A stretch of DNA of 64,000 nucleotides, from the NCBI RefSeq assembly GCF_000427665.1, contig NZ_KE386572.1:1698196-1762195 (forward strand), given 5' to 3'. A program made the translations under genes and the position numbers. The stretch comes from Geminicoccus roseus DSM 18922. GTDB lineage: Bacteria > Pseudomonadota > Alphaproteobacteria > Geminicoccales > Geminicoccaceae. Of this stretch, positions 42,594 through 50,454 are shown in pieces. The notes beneath the pieces are model-generated. The model was not told where the DNA came from and searched no databases. It saw only the letters and a list, made by a program, of their open reading frames with translations. The stretch's first letter is position 1; each line of letters begins with the position of its first letter.

Positions 42594-43355
42594 TCAGATC
42601 GAGCCCGCTTCGACCATGTAGTTGTTGGCTGTGCACATCGCGGCATCGTCGGAGGCCAGGAACAGCACCATCCGCGCCAGGTAGACCGGCTCGATCGGGA
42701 AGGGCAGGCACTGCCGCTTCATGGTGTCCTCCAGGGCCTCCGGCGTCACCCACAGCTCCTTCTGCCGCTCGGTCATCACCCAGCCCGGCACCACCGTGTT
42801 GACCCGGATCCGGTGCGGGCCCAGGTCGCGGGCGAACGAGCGGGTCATGCCGTGCACCGCCGCCTTGGCAGAGGTGTAGACCGGCATGCCGCCACTCGCC
42901 TGCCACCAGGAGTTCGAGCCGAAATTGATGATCGAGCCTTTGTTGGCCTTGATCATGCCGGGCGCCACCGCCTGGATCGCGAACAGCATGTGGCGCAGGT
43001 TGGTGGCGATCCGCTCGTCGTAATATTCCGGCGTCACGTCCTGCCAGCCGTGCCGGTCGTCGCGCGCGGCGTTGTTCACCAGCACGGTGGCCGGCCCCAG
43101 CGCCGCCTCCAGCGCCGCGAAGGCCCGCTTCAGGTCGGGGATGTCGCGCAGGTCGCAGGCCTCGAAGCGGATGTCGGCGCCCTTGGCGGCCAGCTCGTCG
43201 ACGACTGCCTGGCCACCCTTGGCGTCGATGTCGACGAAGCCGATCCGGGAGCCCTGCTCCGCGAAGGCCCGGACGATCTCCAGGCCGATGCCCGAGGCAC
43301 CGCCCGTGATGAAGACGACAGCCTCTTTCAGGCTGGGATAATGGGCAAACGACAT
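42594..43355 (-). CDS. SDR-family NAD(P)-dependent oxidoreductase (sugar dehydrogenase-like)
   Basis: A 253-residue classical short-chain dehydrogenase. The cofactor motif is TGGASGIG (residues ~14-21) with an acidic residue after beta-2 (GFVDIDAKGG), indicating NAD preference. NNAARDD and the catalytic S-Y-x3-K are visible (GSNSW, YTSAKAAVHGMTRS), and VNTVVPGWVMT follows. Close relatives oxidise aldoses such as L-fucose, L-rhamnose or galactose. ATG 43355 has a perfect AGGAGG site. A hairpin lies in its leader. Confidence 0.88.
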   Translation of the reverse strand: MSFAHYPSLKEAVVFITGGASGIGLEIVRAFAEQGSRIGFVDIDAKGGQAVVDELAAKGADIRFEACDLRDIPDLKRAFAALEAALGPATVLVNNAARDDRHGWQDVTPEYYDERIATNLRHMLFAIQAVAPGMIKANKGSIINFGSNSWWQASGGMPVYTSAKAAVHGMTRSFARDLGPHRIRVNTVVPGWVMTERQKELWVTPEALEDTMKRQCLPFPIEPVYLARMVLFLASDDAAMCTANNYMVEAGSI

Positions 43356-43390
43356 GGAAAAGCCTCCTGATCCGATGCGGGGCAACCTCT

Positions 43391-43411
43391 GACGGCCGGG
43401 GTCAGGCCGTC
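43391..43411 (-). promoter_or_regulatory. Hairpin in the leader of the SDR gene
   Basis: GACGGCC-N7-GGCCGTC is a perfect 7-bp inverted repeat 36 bases upstream of the SDR start; it may be an operator or an mRNA hairpin. The rest of the 238-bp gap holds only AT-richer sequence around 43480-43500 that could contain promoters in either direction. Confidence 0.35.
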
Positions 43412-43593
43412 AATGCCGCGCGTGCGGCCTGATGGGCGGCGGGAGAGGGAGGCAATCCGCGCCGTACGGGAGGCGCAAAATCTAATAGAGCATGTTGTGC
43501 AACCTCCGCCGCGTCCGTCCGTTGAAGCGGCCGGTGGCGAGGCTCCACCCTTTTGGGGCCGGCGATGCCACGACCGGTGCGGTGAGAAACATT

Positions 43594-44673
43594 ATGAAGC
43601 TCTTTGAGTGTCAGCATTGCGGGCAGATGCTCTACTTCGAGAACACGGCCTGCGTCCGCTGCGGGCACCGCCTTGGCTACCTTCCCGACCCCGCCATGCT
43701 GTCCGCCCTGGAGCCGGAGGGCGACCACTGGCGTGCGCTGGCGGCACCCGACCGGCCGATGAAGTTCTGCAGCAATGCCGAGCTCGACCTGTGCAACTGG
43801 ATGCTGCCGGCCGACAGCCCGGACCAGTTCTGCAAGGCCTGTCGTCACAACCGCACCATCCCGGACCTGTCGGAGCCGCGGAACGTCGAACTGTGGCGCA
43901 AGATCGAGATCGCCAAGCACCGGCTCTTCTACACGCTGATCGCGCTGAAGCTGCCGCTGGACAACCAGGAGGACGATCCCGAGCACGGGCTGGCGTTCGA
44001 CTTCCTGTCCGACCAGCCGGCCGGGCCGGCCCAGCCACGTCCGGCCCCGGTGCTGACCGGCCATGACCAGGGCCTGATCACCCTCAACATCGCCGAGGCG
44101 GACGACGCTCATCGCGAGCAGACCCGCAAGGAGATGGGCGAGCCCTACCGCACCCTGCTCGGCCATTTCCGCCATGAGGTCGGCCACCACTACTGGGATA
44201 TCCTGGTGCTGGCGCGGCCCGACGTGCTGGAGAAGTGCCGCGCGATCTTCGGCGACGAGCGCGAGGACTACGGCGAGGCGCTCAAGCGCCACTACGACCA
44301 CGGCGCGCCCCCCGACTGGCAGGAGAACTATGTCAGCGCCTACGCGACCACCCATCCGTGGGAAGATTTCGCCGAAACCTGGACCCATTACCTGCACATC
44401 GTCGACACGCTCGAAACGGCTTCCGCGTTCGGCCTGAAGGTCGATCCCAAGGTCGGCAACGACGACGATGACCTCAGCGCCGACATCGACAACCTGAAGG
44501 CGACCCGCGTCCGCCATGTCCAGGAATTGATCGACGCCTGGCTGCCATTGACCTTCGCCGTGAACAGCCTGAACCGGTCGATGGGGCAGCCGGACCTCTA
44601 CCCGTTCGTGCTGTCGCCGGTGGTGATCGAGAAGCTGGGCTTCATCCACGACCTGGTGCACCGGAAGATCTGA
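43594..44673 (+). CDS. Zinc-ribbon and zinc-metallopeptidase family protein
   Basis: A 359-residue protein. The N-terminus is a zinc ribbon with two C-x2-C knuckles (CQHCGQ at residues 6-9 and CVRCGH near 22), and two more cysteines lie in FCKACRH. The peptidase part carries RHEVGHHYWD (HExxH, about residue 197) and the downstream EDFAETWTHYLHI glutamate-containing helix as the third ligand. This is the putative zinc-binding metallopeptidase family (DUF2248/zinc_ribbon_6) of unknown substrate, cytosolic. ATG 43594 gives the ribbon directly at the N-terminus. Confidence 0.88.
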   Translation: MKLFECQHCGQMLYFENTACVRCGHRLGYLPDPAMLSALEPEGDHWRALAAPDRPMKFCSNAELDLCNWMLPADSPDQFCKACRHNRTIPDLSEPRNVELWRKIEIAKHRLFYTLIALKLPLDNQEDDPEHGLAFDFLSDQPAGPAQPRPAPVLTGHDQGLITLNIAEADDAHREQTRKEMGEPYRTLLGHFRHEVGHHYWDILVLARPDVLEKCRAIFGDEREDYGEALKRHYDHGAPPDWQENYVSAYATTHPWEDFAETWTHYLHIVDTLETASAFGLKVDPKVGNDDDDLSADIDNLKATRVRHVQELIDAWLPLTFAVNSLNRSMGQPDLYPFVLSPVVIEKLGFIHDLVHRKI

Positions 44674-44760
44674 GCGGGCGAGGGCGACCGGGGGTGATTG
44701 GCGCTTTCGCCCTTGGGCAGATGCGGTAGTCTGGATCGAGAAGCAGCGGGAGACGAACCG

Positions 44761-45165
44761 ATGTCAGCAAGGGTCTGTCCGAAGGACCGGCGCTCCGTCC
44801 TGGGGTTGCTGGCTGCCGCCACCATCGCCCTGGCCAGCCTGCCGGCCCTCGCCCACCATGGCTGGTCCTGGGCCGAGAGCGAGCAGATGACCCTGGAAGG
44901 CACCATCCAGTCGATCTCCATGGCGCCGCCGCACCCGGTCCTGCAGGTGATGTCGAGCGACGGCGTCCTCTGGCAGGTCGACCTCGGCAACCCCCGCCAG
45001 ACCGAGCGCTCCGGCTTCACCGGCGACACCGCCGCACCCGGCGACGCGATCACGGTGCTGGGCAACCGCTCCAGCGATCCGGACGACATGCACATGAAGG
45101 CCGTCCGCATCACCATCGACGGCCAGAACTACGACATGTACCCGGAGCGGATCCAGGGCAACTGA
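44761..45165 (+). CDS. DUF6152 exported small protein
   Basis: A 134-residue exported protein. The signal peptide has an RR pair and a hydrophobic core (RRSVLGLLAAATIALASLPALA); cleavage after ALA would leave mature HHGWSW at the N-terminus, the defining motif of DUF6152. The remainder is a small OB-like beta domain (MTLEGTIQSISMAPPHPVLQV, ITVLGNRSSD, MHMKAVRITIDG). An N-terminal His-His suggests metal (copper) binding, but this is inference. ATG follows GGGAGACG. The membrane-protein gene starts 7 bp later. Confidence 0.75.
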   Translation: MSARVCPKDRRSVLGLLAAATIALASLPALAHHGWSWAESEQMTLEGTIQSISMAPPHPVLQVMSSDGVLWQVDLGNPRQTERSGFTGDTAAPGDAITVLGNRSSDPDDMHMKAVRITIDGQNYDMYPERIQGN

Positions 45166-45172
45166 ACCGGCT

Positions 45173-45649
45173 TTGTCCGCGACGTTGATCGAGTGGCTGG
45201 GTGCCTGGCCTGGAGCCGTGCTCCTCCAGAACTCGGGCACCTTCTATCTGTTCGTCAACGCTGCCCACATCCTCGGGATCGGCCTGATCCTGGGTGCCAT
45301 CCTGCCGCTCGACCTCCGGCTGCTCGGCCTGTTCCGCTCCGCACCGCTCGCCGTGCTGGGCCCGTTCTTGTCCCGTGCCGCCGCCTTTGGCGTCGTGCTC
45401 GCGATCCTGACCGGGCTGTGGCTGTTCTCGGTTCGGCCGGCGCATTACCTGGGCAATGCCGCCTTCCTGTGGAAGCTCGGGCTGCTGGCGCTGGCGCTGG
45501 TCAACATCGGCCTCCAGCACGGCAACCGCCACTTCCGGACCGCCGGCACGGCCGGGTCGATCCACCCCAGCGTCCGGGTGCTGGCGTTCCTGTCGATGGC
45601 GCTCTGGCTTTCCGCCCTCGTGGCCGGCCGGTGGATCGGCTTCCTCTAG
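45173..45649 (+). CDS. Four-helix membrane protein, partner of DUF6152
   Basis: A 158-residue integral membrane protein with about four helices, including TFYLFVNAAHILGIGLILGAIL with a histidine within the helix and FLWKLGLLALALVNIGLQHGN. DUF6644/DUF2214-like proteins often sit next to DUF6152 genes. Buried histidines hint at heme or metal binding, unproven. It starts at TTG 45173, seven bases after the upstream stop, so coupling is likely. Confidence 0.68.
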   Translation: MSATLIEWLGAWPGAVLLQNSGTFYLFVNAAHILGIGLILGAILPLDLRLLGLFRSAPLAVLGPFLSRAAAFGVVLAILTGLWLFSVRPAHYLGNAAFLWKLGLLALALVNIGLQHGNRHFRTAGTAGSIHPSVRVLAFLSMALWLSALVAGRWIGFL

Positions 45650-45718
45650 GCTCGCGTGCGCGCGACCGCCTGAAGCTGCGGCGCCTCCGCCCAGGGCGGG
45701 CCATCGGCCATGGCCGGT

Positions 45719-46636
45719 TCACGGCAGGACCGGATCGGGACCCAGGGCGGCGCTCAGCATGTCGATCACGGCGCGCACCGCCGGGGTCATCCCGCGCCTG
45801 GAGGCGAACACCAGGTGGCGCAGCCCCTCGCCGGCATGCCAGCCGTGCAGGATGCGGACCAGGCGGCCATCCGACACCGCCGGGGCGGCCACCTGCTCCG
45901 GCAGGCAGGCGACGCCCAGGCCCGCGATCGCCGCCTCGACCAGGATCACGAAGTCGGTGGTGGCCAGCCTCGGCTCCTGGACCACCGTGGCGCTGGCGCC
46001 ATGGCGGTCCTGCAGGTGCCAGCTCGTCGGGCCGGGCTGCTCGGTATGGGCCAGCATCGGCAGGGCTGCCAGGTCCTCGGGCGTCGAGGGAGCGCCGTGG
46101 CGCGCGAGCAGGCCCGGGCTCGCGACCAGGATCGTCGCGTTCCGCCCCAGCATCTTCAGGATCAGGGACGCATCGGTATCCAGCCGGGTGCGCACCCGGA
46201 TGGCGACGTCGACGCGGTCCTCGATCAGGTCGAGCGGCTGGCTGGAGAACAGGAACTGCAGGCGGACCTTGGGGTGGGCGGCCAAAAACGGCGGCACGGC
46301 CTCGGCCAGGGCCCGCACGAAGCCGGGCGGGCAGCCGATCCGCACGATCCCCTGGGGCTGCGCCTGGATCCGCGCCGCCGCCTCGTCGGCGGCCTCGGCC
46401 TCGGCCACCATCGCCCGGCAGTGCCGGTAGTAATGCTGCCCGGCCTCGGTGACGCTCACCTTGCGGGTCGAGCGCTCCAGAAGGCGCAGCCCCAGCCGCT
46501 CCTCCAGCCGCGCCACCCGCCGGCTGAGCTGCGACTTGGGCAGGGCGAGGGCGCGGGCCGCTGGGGAAAAGCCCCCGTGGCGGACCACGGCTGCGAAGCA
46601 CGCCAGGTCGTTGAGGTCCTGCACCAGTCCCTCCAT
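45719..46636 (-). CDS. LysR-family regulator of the azoreductase
   Basis: A 305-residue LTTR: DNA-binding helix segment FSPAARALALPKSQLSRRVARLEERLG in part (residues ~22-50) followed by the effector domain (RIGCPPGFVRALAEAVPPFL, VRTRLDTDASLIL). The sequence belongs to the DhcR/PgrR-like group that often controls divergent oxidoreductases. ATG 46636 immediately abuts the inverted repeat TGTTCCA-N4-TGGAACA, suggesting autoregulation. Confidence 0.9.
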   Translation of the reverse strand: MEGLVQDLNDLACFAAVVRHGGFSPAARALALPKSQLSRRVARLEERLGLRLLERSTRKVSVTEAGQHYYRHCRAMVAEAEAADEAAARIQAQPQGIVRIGCPPGFVRALAEAVPPFLAAHPKVRLQFLFSSQPLDLIEDRVDVAIRVRTRLDTDASLILKMLGRNATILVASPGLLARHGAPSTPEDLAALPMLAHTEQPGPTSWHLQDRHGASATVVQEPRLATTDFVILVEAAIAGLGVACLPEQVAAPAVSDGRLVRILHGWHAGEGLRHLVFASRRGMTPAVRAVIDMLSAALGPDPVLP

Positions 46637-46654
46637 TGTTCCATCAGTGGAACA
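46637..46654. promoter_or_regulatory. Probable LysR operator between the divergent genes
   Basis: TGTTCCA-TCAG-TGGAACA is a perfect 7+7 inverted repeat with the T-N11-A spacing expected for LysR regulators, located between the LysR gene and the azoreductase gene. A half-like GTTCCAC recurs at 46689-46695. Confidence 0.6.
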
Positions 46655-46753
46655 GTGTGGTCGACATTGTGGGACTAACCGGACGATCGTTCCACGCTTA
46701 ACTCCGTAGGCAGACAACACGGCATCCGCCGCGCCCTTCGGAGACACGAAGCC

Positions 46754-47368
46754 ATGAAGCTCCTGCACGTCGATTCCAGCATCCTCGGCGCCGCCTCGGT
46801 GAGCCGTACCCTGTCGGTAGGGATCGTCGAGAAGCTGGCCCGCACCATCCCGGGCCTGGAGATCACCTATCGCGATCTCGCCGCTGAGCCGGTGCCGCAT
46901 CTGTCCGGCGCCTATCTGGCCGCGGGCAGCACGGCGCCCAGCGCGCACGAGCCGGCCCTGCAGCACGACCTTGCACTGAGCGAGGCGGTGCTGGAGGAGT
47001 TCCTGGCCGCGGACATCGTGGTCATCGGCGCGCCCATGTACAATTTCACCATCAGCACCCAGCTCAAGGCCTGGATCGACCGCCTGGCCGTCGCGGGGCG
47101 CACCTTCCGCTACACCGAGAACGGGCCCGAGGGCCTGGCCGGCGGCAAGCGGATCGTGGTCGCGTCCAGCCGGGGCGGCTTCTATGGCGCCGGCACCGCG
47201 CTGGCGGCGATCGACCATCAGGAGCCCTACCTGAAGACCATCTTCGGCTTCTTCGGCATCACCGACATCGAGTATGTCCGCGCTGAGGGCGTGGCCACGG
47301 GCGAGGCGCAGCGCACCAAGGCGCTGGACGACGCCCGCGAGGTGATCACCCTGTTGCAGGCGGCCTGA
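46754..47368 (+). CDS. azoR: FMN-dependent NADH-azoreductase
   Basis: A 204-residue flavodoxin-like quinone/azo reductase. Conserved parts are [19 protein letters not shown] for the FMN phosphate, [37 protein letters not shown] in parts, and SSRGGFYG. It reduces quinones and azo compounds with NADH and is usually induced by electrophiles, matching control by the divergent LysR protein. The start is ATG 46754. Confidence 0.93.
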   Translation: MKLLHVDSSILGAASVSRTLSVGIVEKLARTIPGLEITYRDLAAEPVPHLSGAYLAAGSTAPSAHEPALQHDLALSEAVLEEFLAADIVVIGAPMYNFTISTQLKAWIDRLAVAGRTFRYTENGPEGLAGGKRIVVASSRGGFYGAGTALAAIDHQEPYLKTIFGFFGITDIEYVRAEGVATGEAQRTKALDDAREVITLLQAA

Positions 47369-47398
47369 CCGGCCCACGCCGGGACGGGTGCCCGCCGT

Positions 47399-47418
47399 TT
47401 TACACGAACGAACCCGAG
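47399..47418 (+). repeat. 20-nt sequence shared with the smc coding region
   Basis: TTTACACGAACGAACCCGAG occurs here, next to the azoR terminator, and again at 2264-2283 inside smc, in the same orientation. No other copy was noticed in the window by eye. Confidence 0.85.
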
Positions 47419-47452
47419 AGCGGCCGCGAAGGGCATCCTCCCTCGCGGCCGC
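47419..47452. terminator. Bidirectional hairpin between azoR and the 105-aa gene
   Basis: GCGGCCGCGAAGGG and CCCTCGCGGCCGC form a strong stem with a short loop between the convergent azoR and minus-strand small gene. U-tracts are lacking. Confidence 0.5.
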
Positions 47453-47457
47453 GCCGT

Positions 47458-47775
47458 TCAGGGCAGGTCGCCATCGATCCGCTCGCCGGTCGCCGCCAGC
47501 CAGCGCCGGCAGAAGACGTGCCATTCGGCTTCCTCCAGGCTGCCGAACACGCGCCCATCCTCGACCTCGACCGGGCCCGAGCGGTCGCCCGGCAGCCGGA
47601 CGAGCACCCAGCCGCCGGCATCGCCCGACCTCATGACGGTCAGTGGCCGGCCGGCATCGGTGGCACGCAGGCTGTTCAGCACCCGCTGCAGCCCGGGGCT
47701 GTGCCGGCCCGTGGGAGCGCGCCGGAACTCCTCCACGAAGTCCCGGTCGCGCTCCGGGTCGATCCGGTAGGCCAC
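47458..47775 (-). CDS. Hypothetical protein, 105 aa
   Basis: A short soluble protein starting at GTG (MAYRIDPERDRDFVEEFRRAPTG start) with a pattern of polar and hydrophobic residues typical of a real gene: LQRVLNSLRA, WVLVRLPGDRSGPVEVEDGRVF and a helical end SLEEAEWHVFCRRWL. I do not recognise a described family; similar small proteins appear in alphaproteobacteria as conserved hypotheticals. It lies 10 bp after the HAD gene stop, so it is likely the last gene of that transcript. Confidence 0.6.
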   Translation of the reverse strand: MAYRIDPERDRDFVEEFRRAPTGRHSPGLQRVLNSLRATDAGRPLTVMRSGDAGGWVLVRLPGDRSGPVEVEDGRVFGSLEEAEWHVFCRRWLAATGERIDGDLP

Positions 47776-47785
47776 CGCCTTCGGC

Positions 47786-48463
47786 TCAGGCGGCGGGCGC
47801 GGTCGCCACCAGCGCCGGGAGTTCGTCCAGGCGCTGGATCAACCGGTCGGCAAGCGCCCGGAACTCGGGCTTGCCGGCGATGTGGGGGTTGGCGGCAAAG
47901 CCGATCGTGCGCAGCCCGGCGGCTCTGGCGGCCATCAGCCCGGTGATGCTGTCCTCCACGGCAACGGCCCGTTCCGGCGACACGCCGAGCAGCATGCAGG
48001 CCCGCGCATAGGGATCGGGGGCGGGCTTGCCGTTGGCCACGTCGTCCAAAGTCACCGTTGCGGCCAGGTAGGGCAGGATGCCCAGCGTGGCCAGGTTCGC
48101 GGCGACCACGGCGGCGCCCGAGTTGGAGGCGCAGGCCTGCCTGATGCCGGCGGCATCCAGGGCCTGCACCACCGCCAGGGCATCCGGCATCGCGGCCAGG
48201 CTGCCCTGGTCGGCCAGATACTCGGCATCCAGGTCGGCCAGCCAGGCATCCCGGTCGACATGCGGTGGGAAGCGATGGGCCACCGCCTCCCACACATCAT
48301 ACTGGTGCACGCCGACGAACACGCCGGCGTCCAGGTCCGACAAGTCGACGCCGTGCCGCCGGCAGGTCGCGTAGAAGACCCGCTCGTGGAGCGGCTCGCT
48401 GTCGATCAGCGTGCCGTCCACGTCCCACACCACCGCCTCGGCGGCAAAACGCGCGTCTTCCAT
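47786..48463 (-). CDS. HAD-superfamily sugar-phosphate phosphatase
   Basis: A 225-residue HAD subfamily IA hydrolase. Motif I VVWDVDGTLIDSEP (nucleophile and acid aspartates), motif II ACASNSG, motif III lysine in GKPAPDPY and motif IV VAVEDSITGLMAARAAG are intact; a helical cap lies between I and II. Close relatives (YniC/beta-phosphoglucomutase type) act on 2-deoxyglucose-6-phosphate, hexitol or pentose phosphates. It starts two bases after the BtpA-like gene stop, so both are cotranscribed with the DeoR gene. Confidence 0.88.
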   Translation of the reverse strand: MEDARFAAEAVVWDVDGTLIDSEPLHERVFYATCRRHGVDLSDLDAGVFVGVHQYDVWEAVAHRFPPHVDRDAWLADLDAEYLADQGSLAAMPDALAVVQALDAAGIRQACASNSGAAVVAANLATLGILPYLAATVTLDDVANGKPAPDPYARACMLLGVSPERAVAVEDSITGLMAARAAGLRTIGFAANPHIAGKPEFRALADRLIQRLDELPALVATAPAA

Positions 48464-48465
48464 GA

Positions 48466-49263
48466 TCAGCGCAGCGTGCCGACCTTGTCCATGAACCGGC
48501 GTACCCGTTCCTTGTCGACCGGGTTCCAGGTATTGCCGTCGACCTTGAAATGCGTGCCGATGATGCAGCCGTCGGCCAGCTTCATGGTCTGCTCGACATT
48601 GTCGATGCGCACGCCGGTATTGGCGAACACCGGCGTGTCCGGCAGCGCCTCGCGGACCTTGCGCAGCTCGGTCTGGTCGGCTTCCTGGCCGGTGATGGCG
48701 CCGGACACCAGGATCGCGTCGGCGAGCGAGGAGAACACGGCACTCTTGGCGCGCAGCTCGATCGGGCGCTTGTCGAGCGAATCGGCGAACTCGGCGTTGA
48801 TGTTGAAGAACAGTTTCAGGTCCGGCCGTCCGAGATTGCGGCGCGCCAGGAAGGCGCTTTTGCAGTCCGGCTCCCAGATGCCCATGTCGGAAGCGTACAC
48901 GCCGGTGAAGATCTCGCGCACGAAGGCAGCGCCGGTGGCGACCGCGATCTCGACGCTGGCGGTCGGATCCCACAGATAGTTGACCCCGAACGGCACCTTC
49001 AGCTCGGGCTTCACCGTCGAGATGATCGAGCTCATGGCCACGGCAGAGGCCAGCGGCGCCTTGAGCGAGTAGGGCCGGTCGTTCTCGTTGCCGAACATCA
49101 CGGCATCCACGCCGCCTTCCTGCAGCGCGCGGATGTCGGCGAGGACGCCCTCGACCAGCTTGGCCATCCCGCCCTTCTCGTCATAGAGCGAGGTGCCCGG
49201 CAGCGCGCCGATATGCACCATGGCGATGACGAGCTTCTTCCGCTCCTGCAACAGATCGAACAC
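48466..49263 (-). CDS. BtpA/SgcQ-family TIM-barrel protein
   Basis: A 265-residue (beta/alpha)8 protein of the BtpA/SgcQ family. Conserved: VIAMVHIGALPGT at the N-terminus, GVDAVMFGNENDRPY, GVNYLWDPTASVEIAVATGAAFVRE in part, and the C-terminal phosphate site ANTGVRIDNVEQTMKLADGCIIGTHFK. BtpA was first linked to photosystem I assembly in cyanobacteria, but SgcQ-type members lie in sugar-phosphate operons and their reaction is unknown. Starts at GTG. Located between HAD phosphatase and DeoR genes. Confidence 0.87.
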   Translation of the reverse strand: MFDLLQERKKLVIAMVHIGALPGTSLYDEKGGMAKLVEGVLADIRALQEGGVDAVMFGNENDRPYSLKAPLASAVAMSSIISTVKPELKVPFGVNYLWDPTASVEIAVATGAAFVREIFTGVYASDMGIWEPDCKSAFLARRNLGRPDLKLFFNINAEFADSLDKRPIELRAKSAVFSSLADAILVSGAITGQEADQTELRKVREALPDTPVFANTGVRIDNVEQTMKLADGCIIGTHFKVDGNTWNPVDKERVRRFMDKVGTLR

Positions 49264-49305
49264 GATCGCACAACCTTTCCAATAGCAACGCGCTGGGATG
49301 AGCCC

Positions 49306-50178
49306 TCAGCCGTCGACTTCCTGATCGCCCTCGGCGATGACGATCTTGACCCCGTGGCGCCGCAGCGGCTCCTCGATCTCCGGCGGCGGCATCCGGTCGG
49401 TGACCAGGGTGGAGATCGTCTCCAGGCCGGCCACCCGCGCGAAGCTGCGCCGGCCGAACTTGCTGCTGTCGCAGAGCACGATCACTTCCGTGGCCCGGCG
49501 GATGTAGCCGAGCGTCACCTGGACCTCTTCCACCGAGTAGTCGAACATGCCCTCGGGCGTGATCCCGGCCACGCCGACGAACGCCTTGTTCAGCCAGTGG
49601 TCGGCCAGCTGCCGCTGGGTGATGGCCCCGCACAGCGAGCCTTCCCGCGAGCGGAGATAGCCGCCCACCACATAGACGTCCGACATCACCGGGTGCCGGG
49701 TGAGGGCGGCCACTGCCTGCAAACTGTTGGTGACGATGCTGAGCCCGGTGCGCGAGCCGATCTCGGCCGCCAGATAGGCGACGGTCGAGCCGACATCGAG
49801 GCCGACCACGTCGCGCTCGCCGATCAGCGCCGCCGCGGCGCGCGCCACGGCCTGCTTGGCCTTGGCACGGACATTGCGGCGGGCGGCGAAGGAGGGCTCT
49901 GCCGGCGCCGCGGCCGGCCGGGCCAGGACCGCGCCACCATGGGAGCGCTCGATGGCCCCGCTTTGCTGCAAGGAATCCAGGTCGCGCCGGACGGTCATCT
50001 CCGAGATGCCGAACTCCTTGGCGATGTCGGATACCGAGATCTCGCCCCGCTCGGTGATCGCCGCATGCAGCGCGCGCCGACGGGCTGCCGCGATCACCGC
50101 GACGCCCCGCCGTCCTTCTCCCTCCGGGGTAAGCGGCGGCATGTTGGTGTTGGTCGAGCGTCCAGCCTCGCCGTCCAT
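49306..50178 (-). CDS. DeoR/GlpR-family transcriptional repressor
   Basis: A 290-residue DeoR protein. The helix-turn-helix is RRRALHAAITERGEISVSDIAKEFGISEMTVRRDLDSL in part (residues ~30-68), and the sugar-phosphate sensing domain has GLDVGSTVAYLA, IVTNSLQAV, VVGGYLRSREGSLCG, and the C-terminal LCDSSKFGRRSFARV. DeoR repressors respond to phosphorylated sugars. It is divergent from the SDR-ABC operon and probably controls both sides of the 276-bp gap. ATG 50178 follows AGGAG. Confidence 0.92.
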   Translation of the reverse strand: MDGEAGRSTNTNMPPLTPEGEGRRGVAVIAAARRRALHAAITERGEISVSDIAKEFGISEMTVRRDLDSLQQSGAIERSHGGAVLARPAAAPAEPSFAARRNVRAKAKQAVARAAAALIGERDVVGLDVGSTVAYLAAEIGSRTGLSIVTNSLQAVAALTRHPVMSDVYVVGGYLRSREGSLCGAITQRQLADHWLNKAFVGVAGITPEGMFDYSVEEVQVTLGYIRRATEVIVLCDSSKFGRRSFARVAGLETISTLVTDRMPPPEIEEPLRRHGVKIVIAEGDQEVDG

Positions 50179-50312
50179 CCTGCCGCTCCTAGCTGTTCTG
50201 CCCGCCTGCGGGCACATCCTCGAATGATGTGCCGAGGATAGCGGCACGCTGATGCTTCCGCAACCAGACCGAACAGATACGAACATGGAGCGGTGTGAGC
50301 TGTGTTAGAAAG

Positions 50313-50335
50313 TGTTTGACCTGCTGTTTGATCTG
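50313..50335 (+). promoter_or_regulatory. Direct repeats, candidate DeoR binding site
   Basis: TGTTTGACCTG and TGTTTGATCTG occur as direct repeats with a 12-bp period; a related TGTGTTAGA lies just upstream. DeoR-family repressors frequently bind such tandem T/G-rich repeats. Confidence 0.4.
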
Positions 50336-50357
50336 AATAGCCTCGTCATCCGGGGGA

Positions 50358-50400
50358 GGCGCTTCGCGCATCGATCGGCAAGAGAGACGCGCGAAGCGCC
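50358..50400 (+). promoter_or_regulatory. Strong leader hairpin before the SDR-ABC operon
   Basis: A perfect 12-bp inverted repeat (GGCGCTTCGCGC / GCGCGAAGCGCC) with a 19-base loop lies about 55 bases before the SDR start. There is no U-tract; it may be a regulatory leader or a protein-binding site. Confidence 0.45.
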
Positions 50401-50454
50401 AGCATCTCCGGCGAGGCCGGGACGGCATGGCCGGAGCAGGACGAGGAGAACCCG

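Noticed and set aside
48466-49263. Photosystem assembly role for the BtpA-like protein
   Set aside because: No photosynthesis genes are near and the operon context is sugar-phosphate metabolism.
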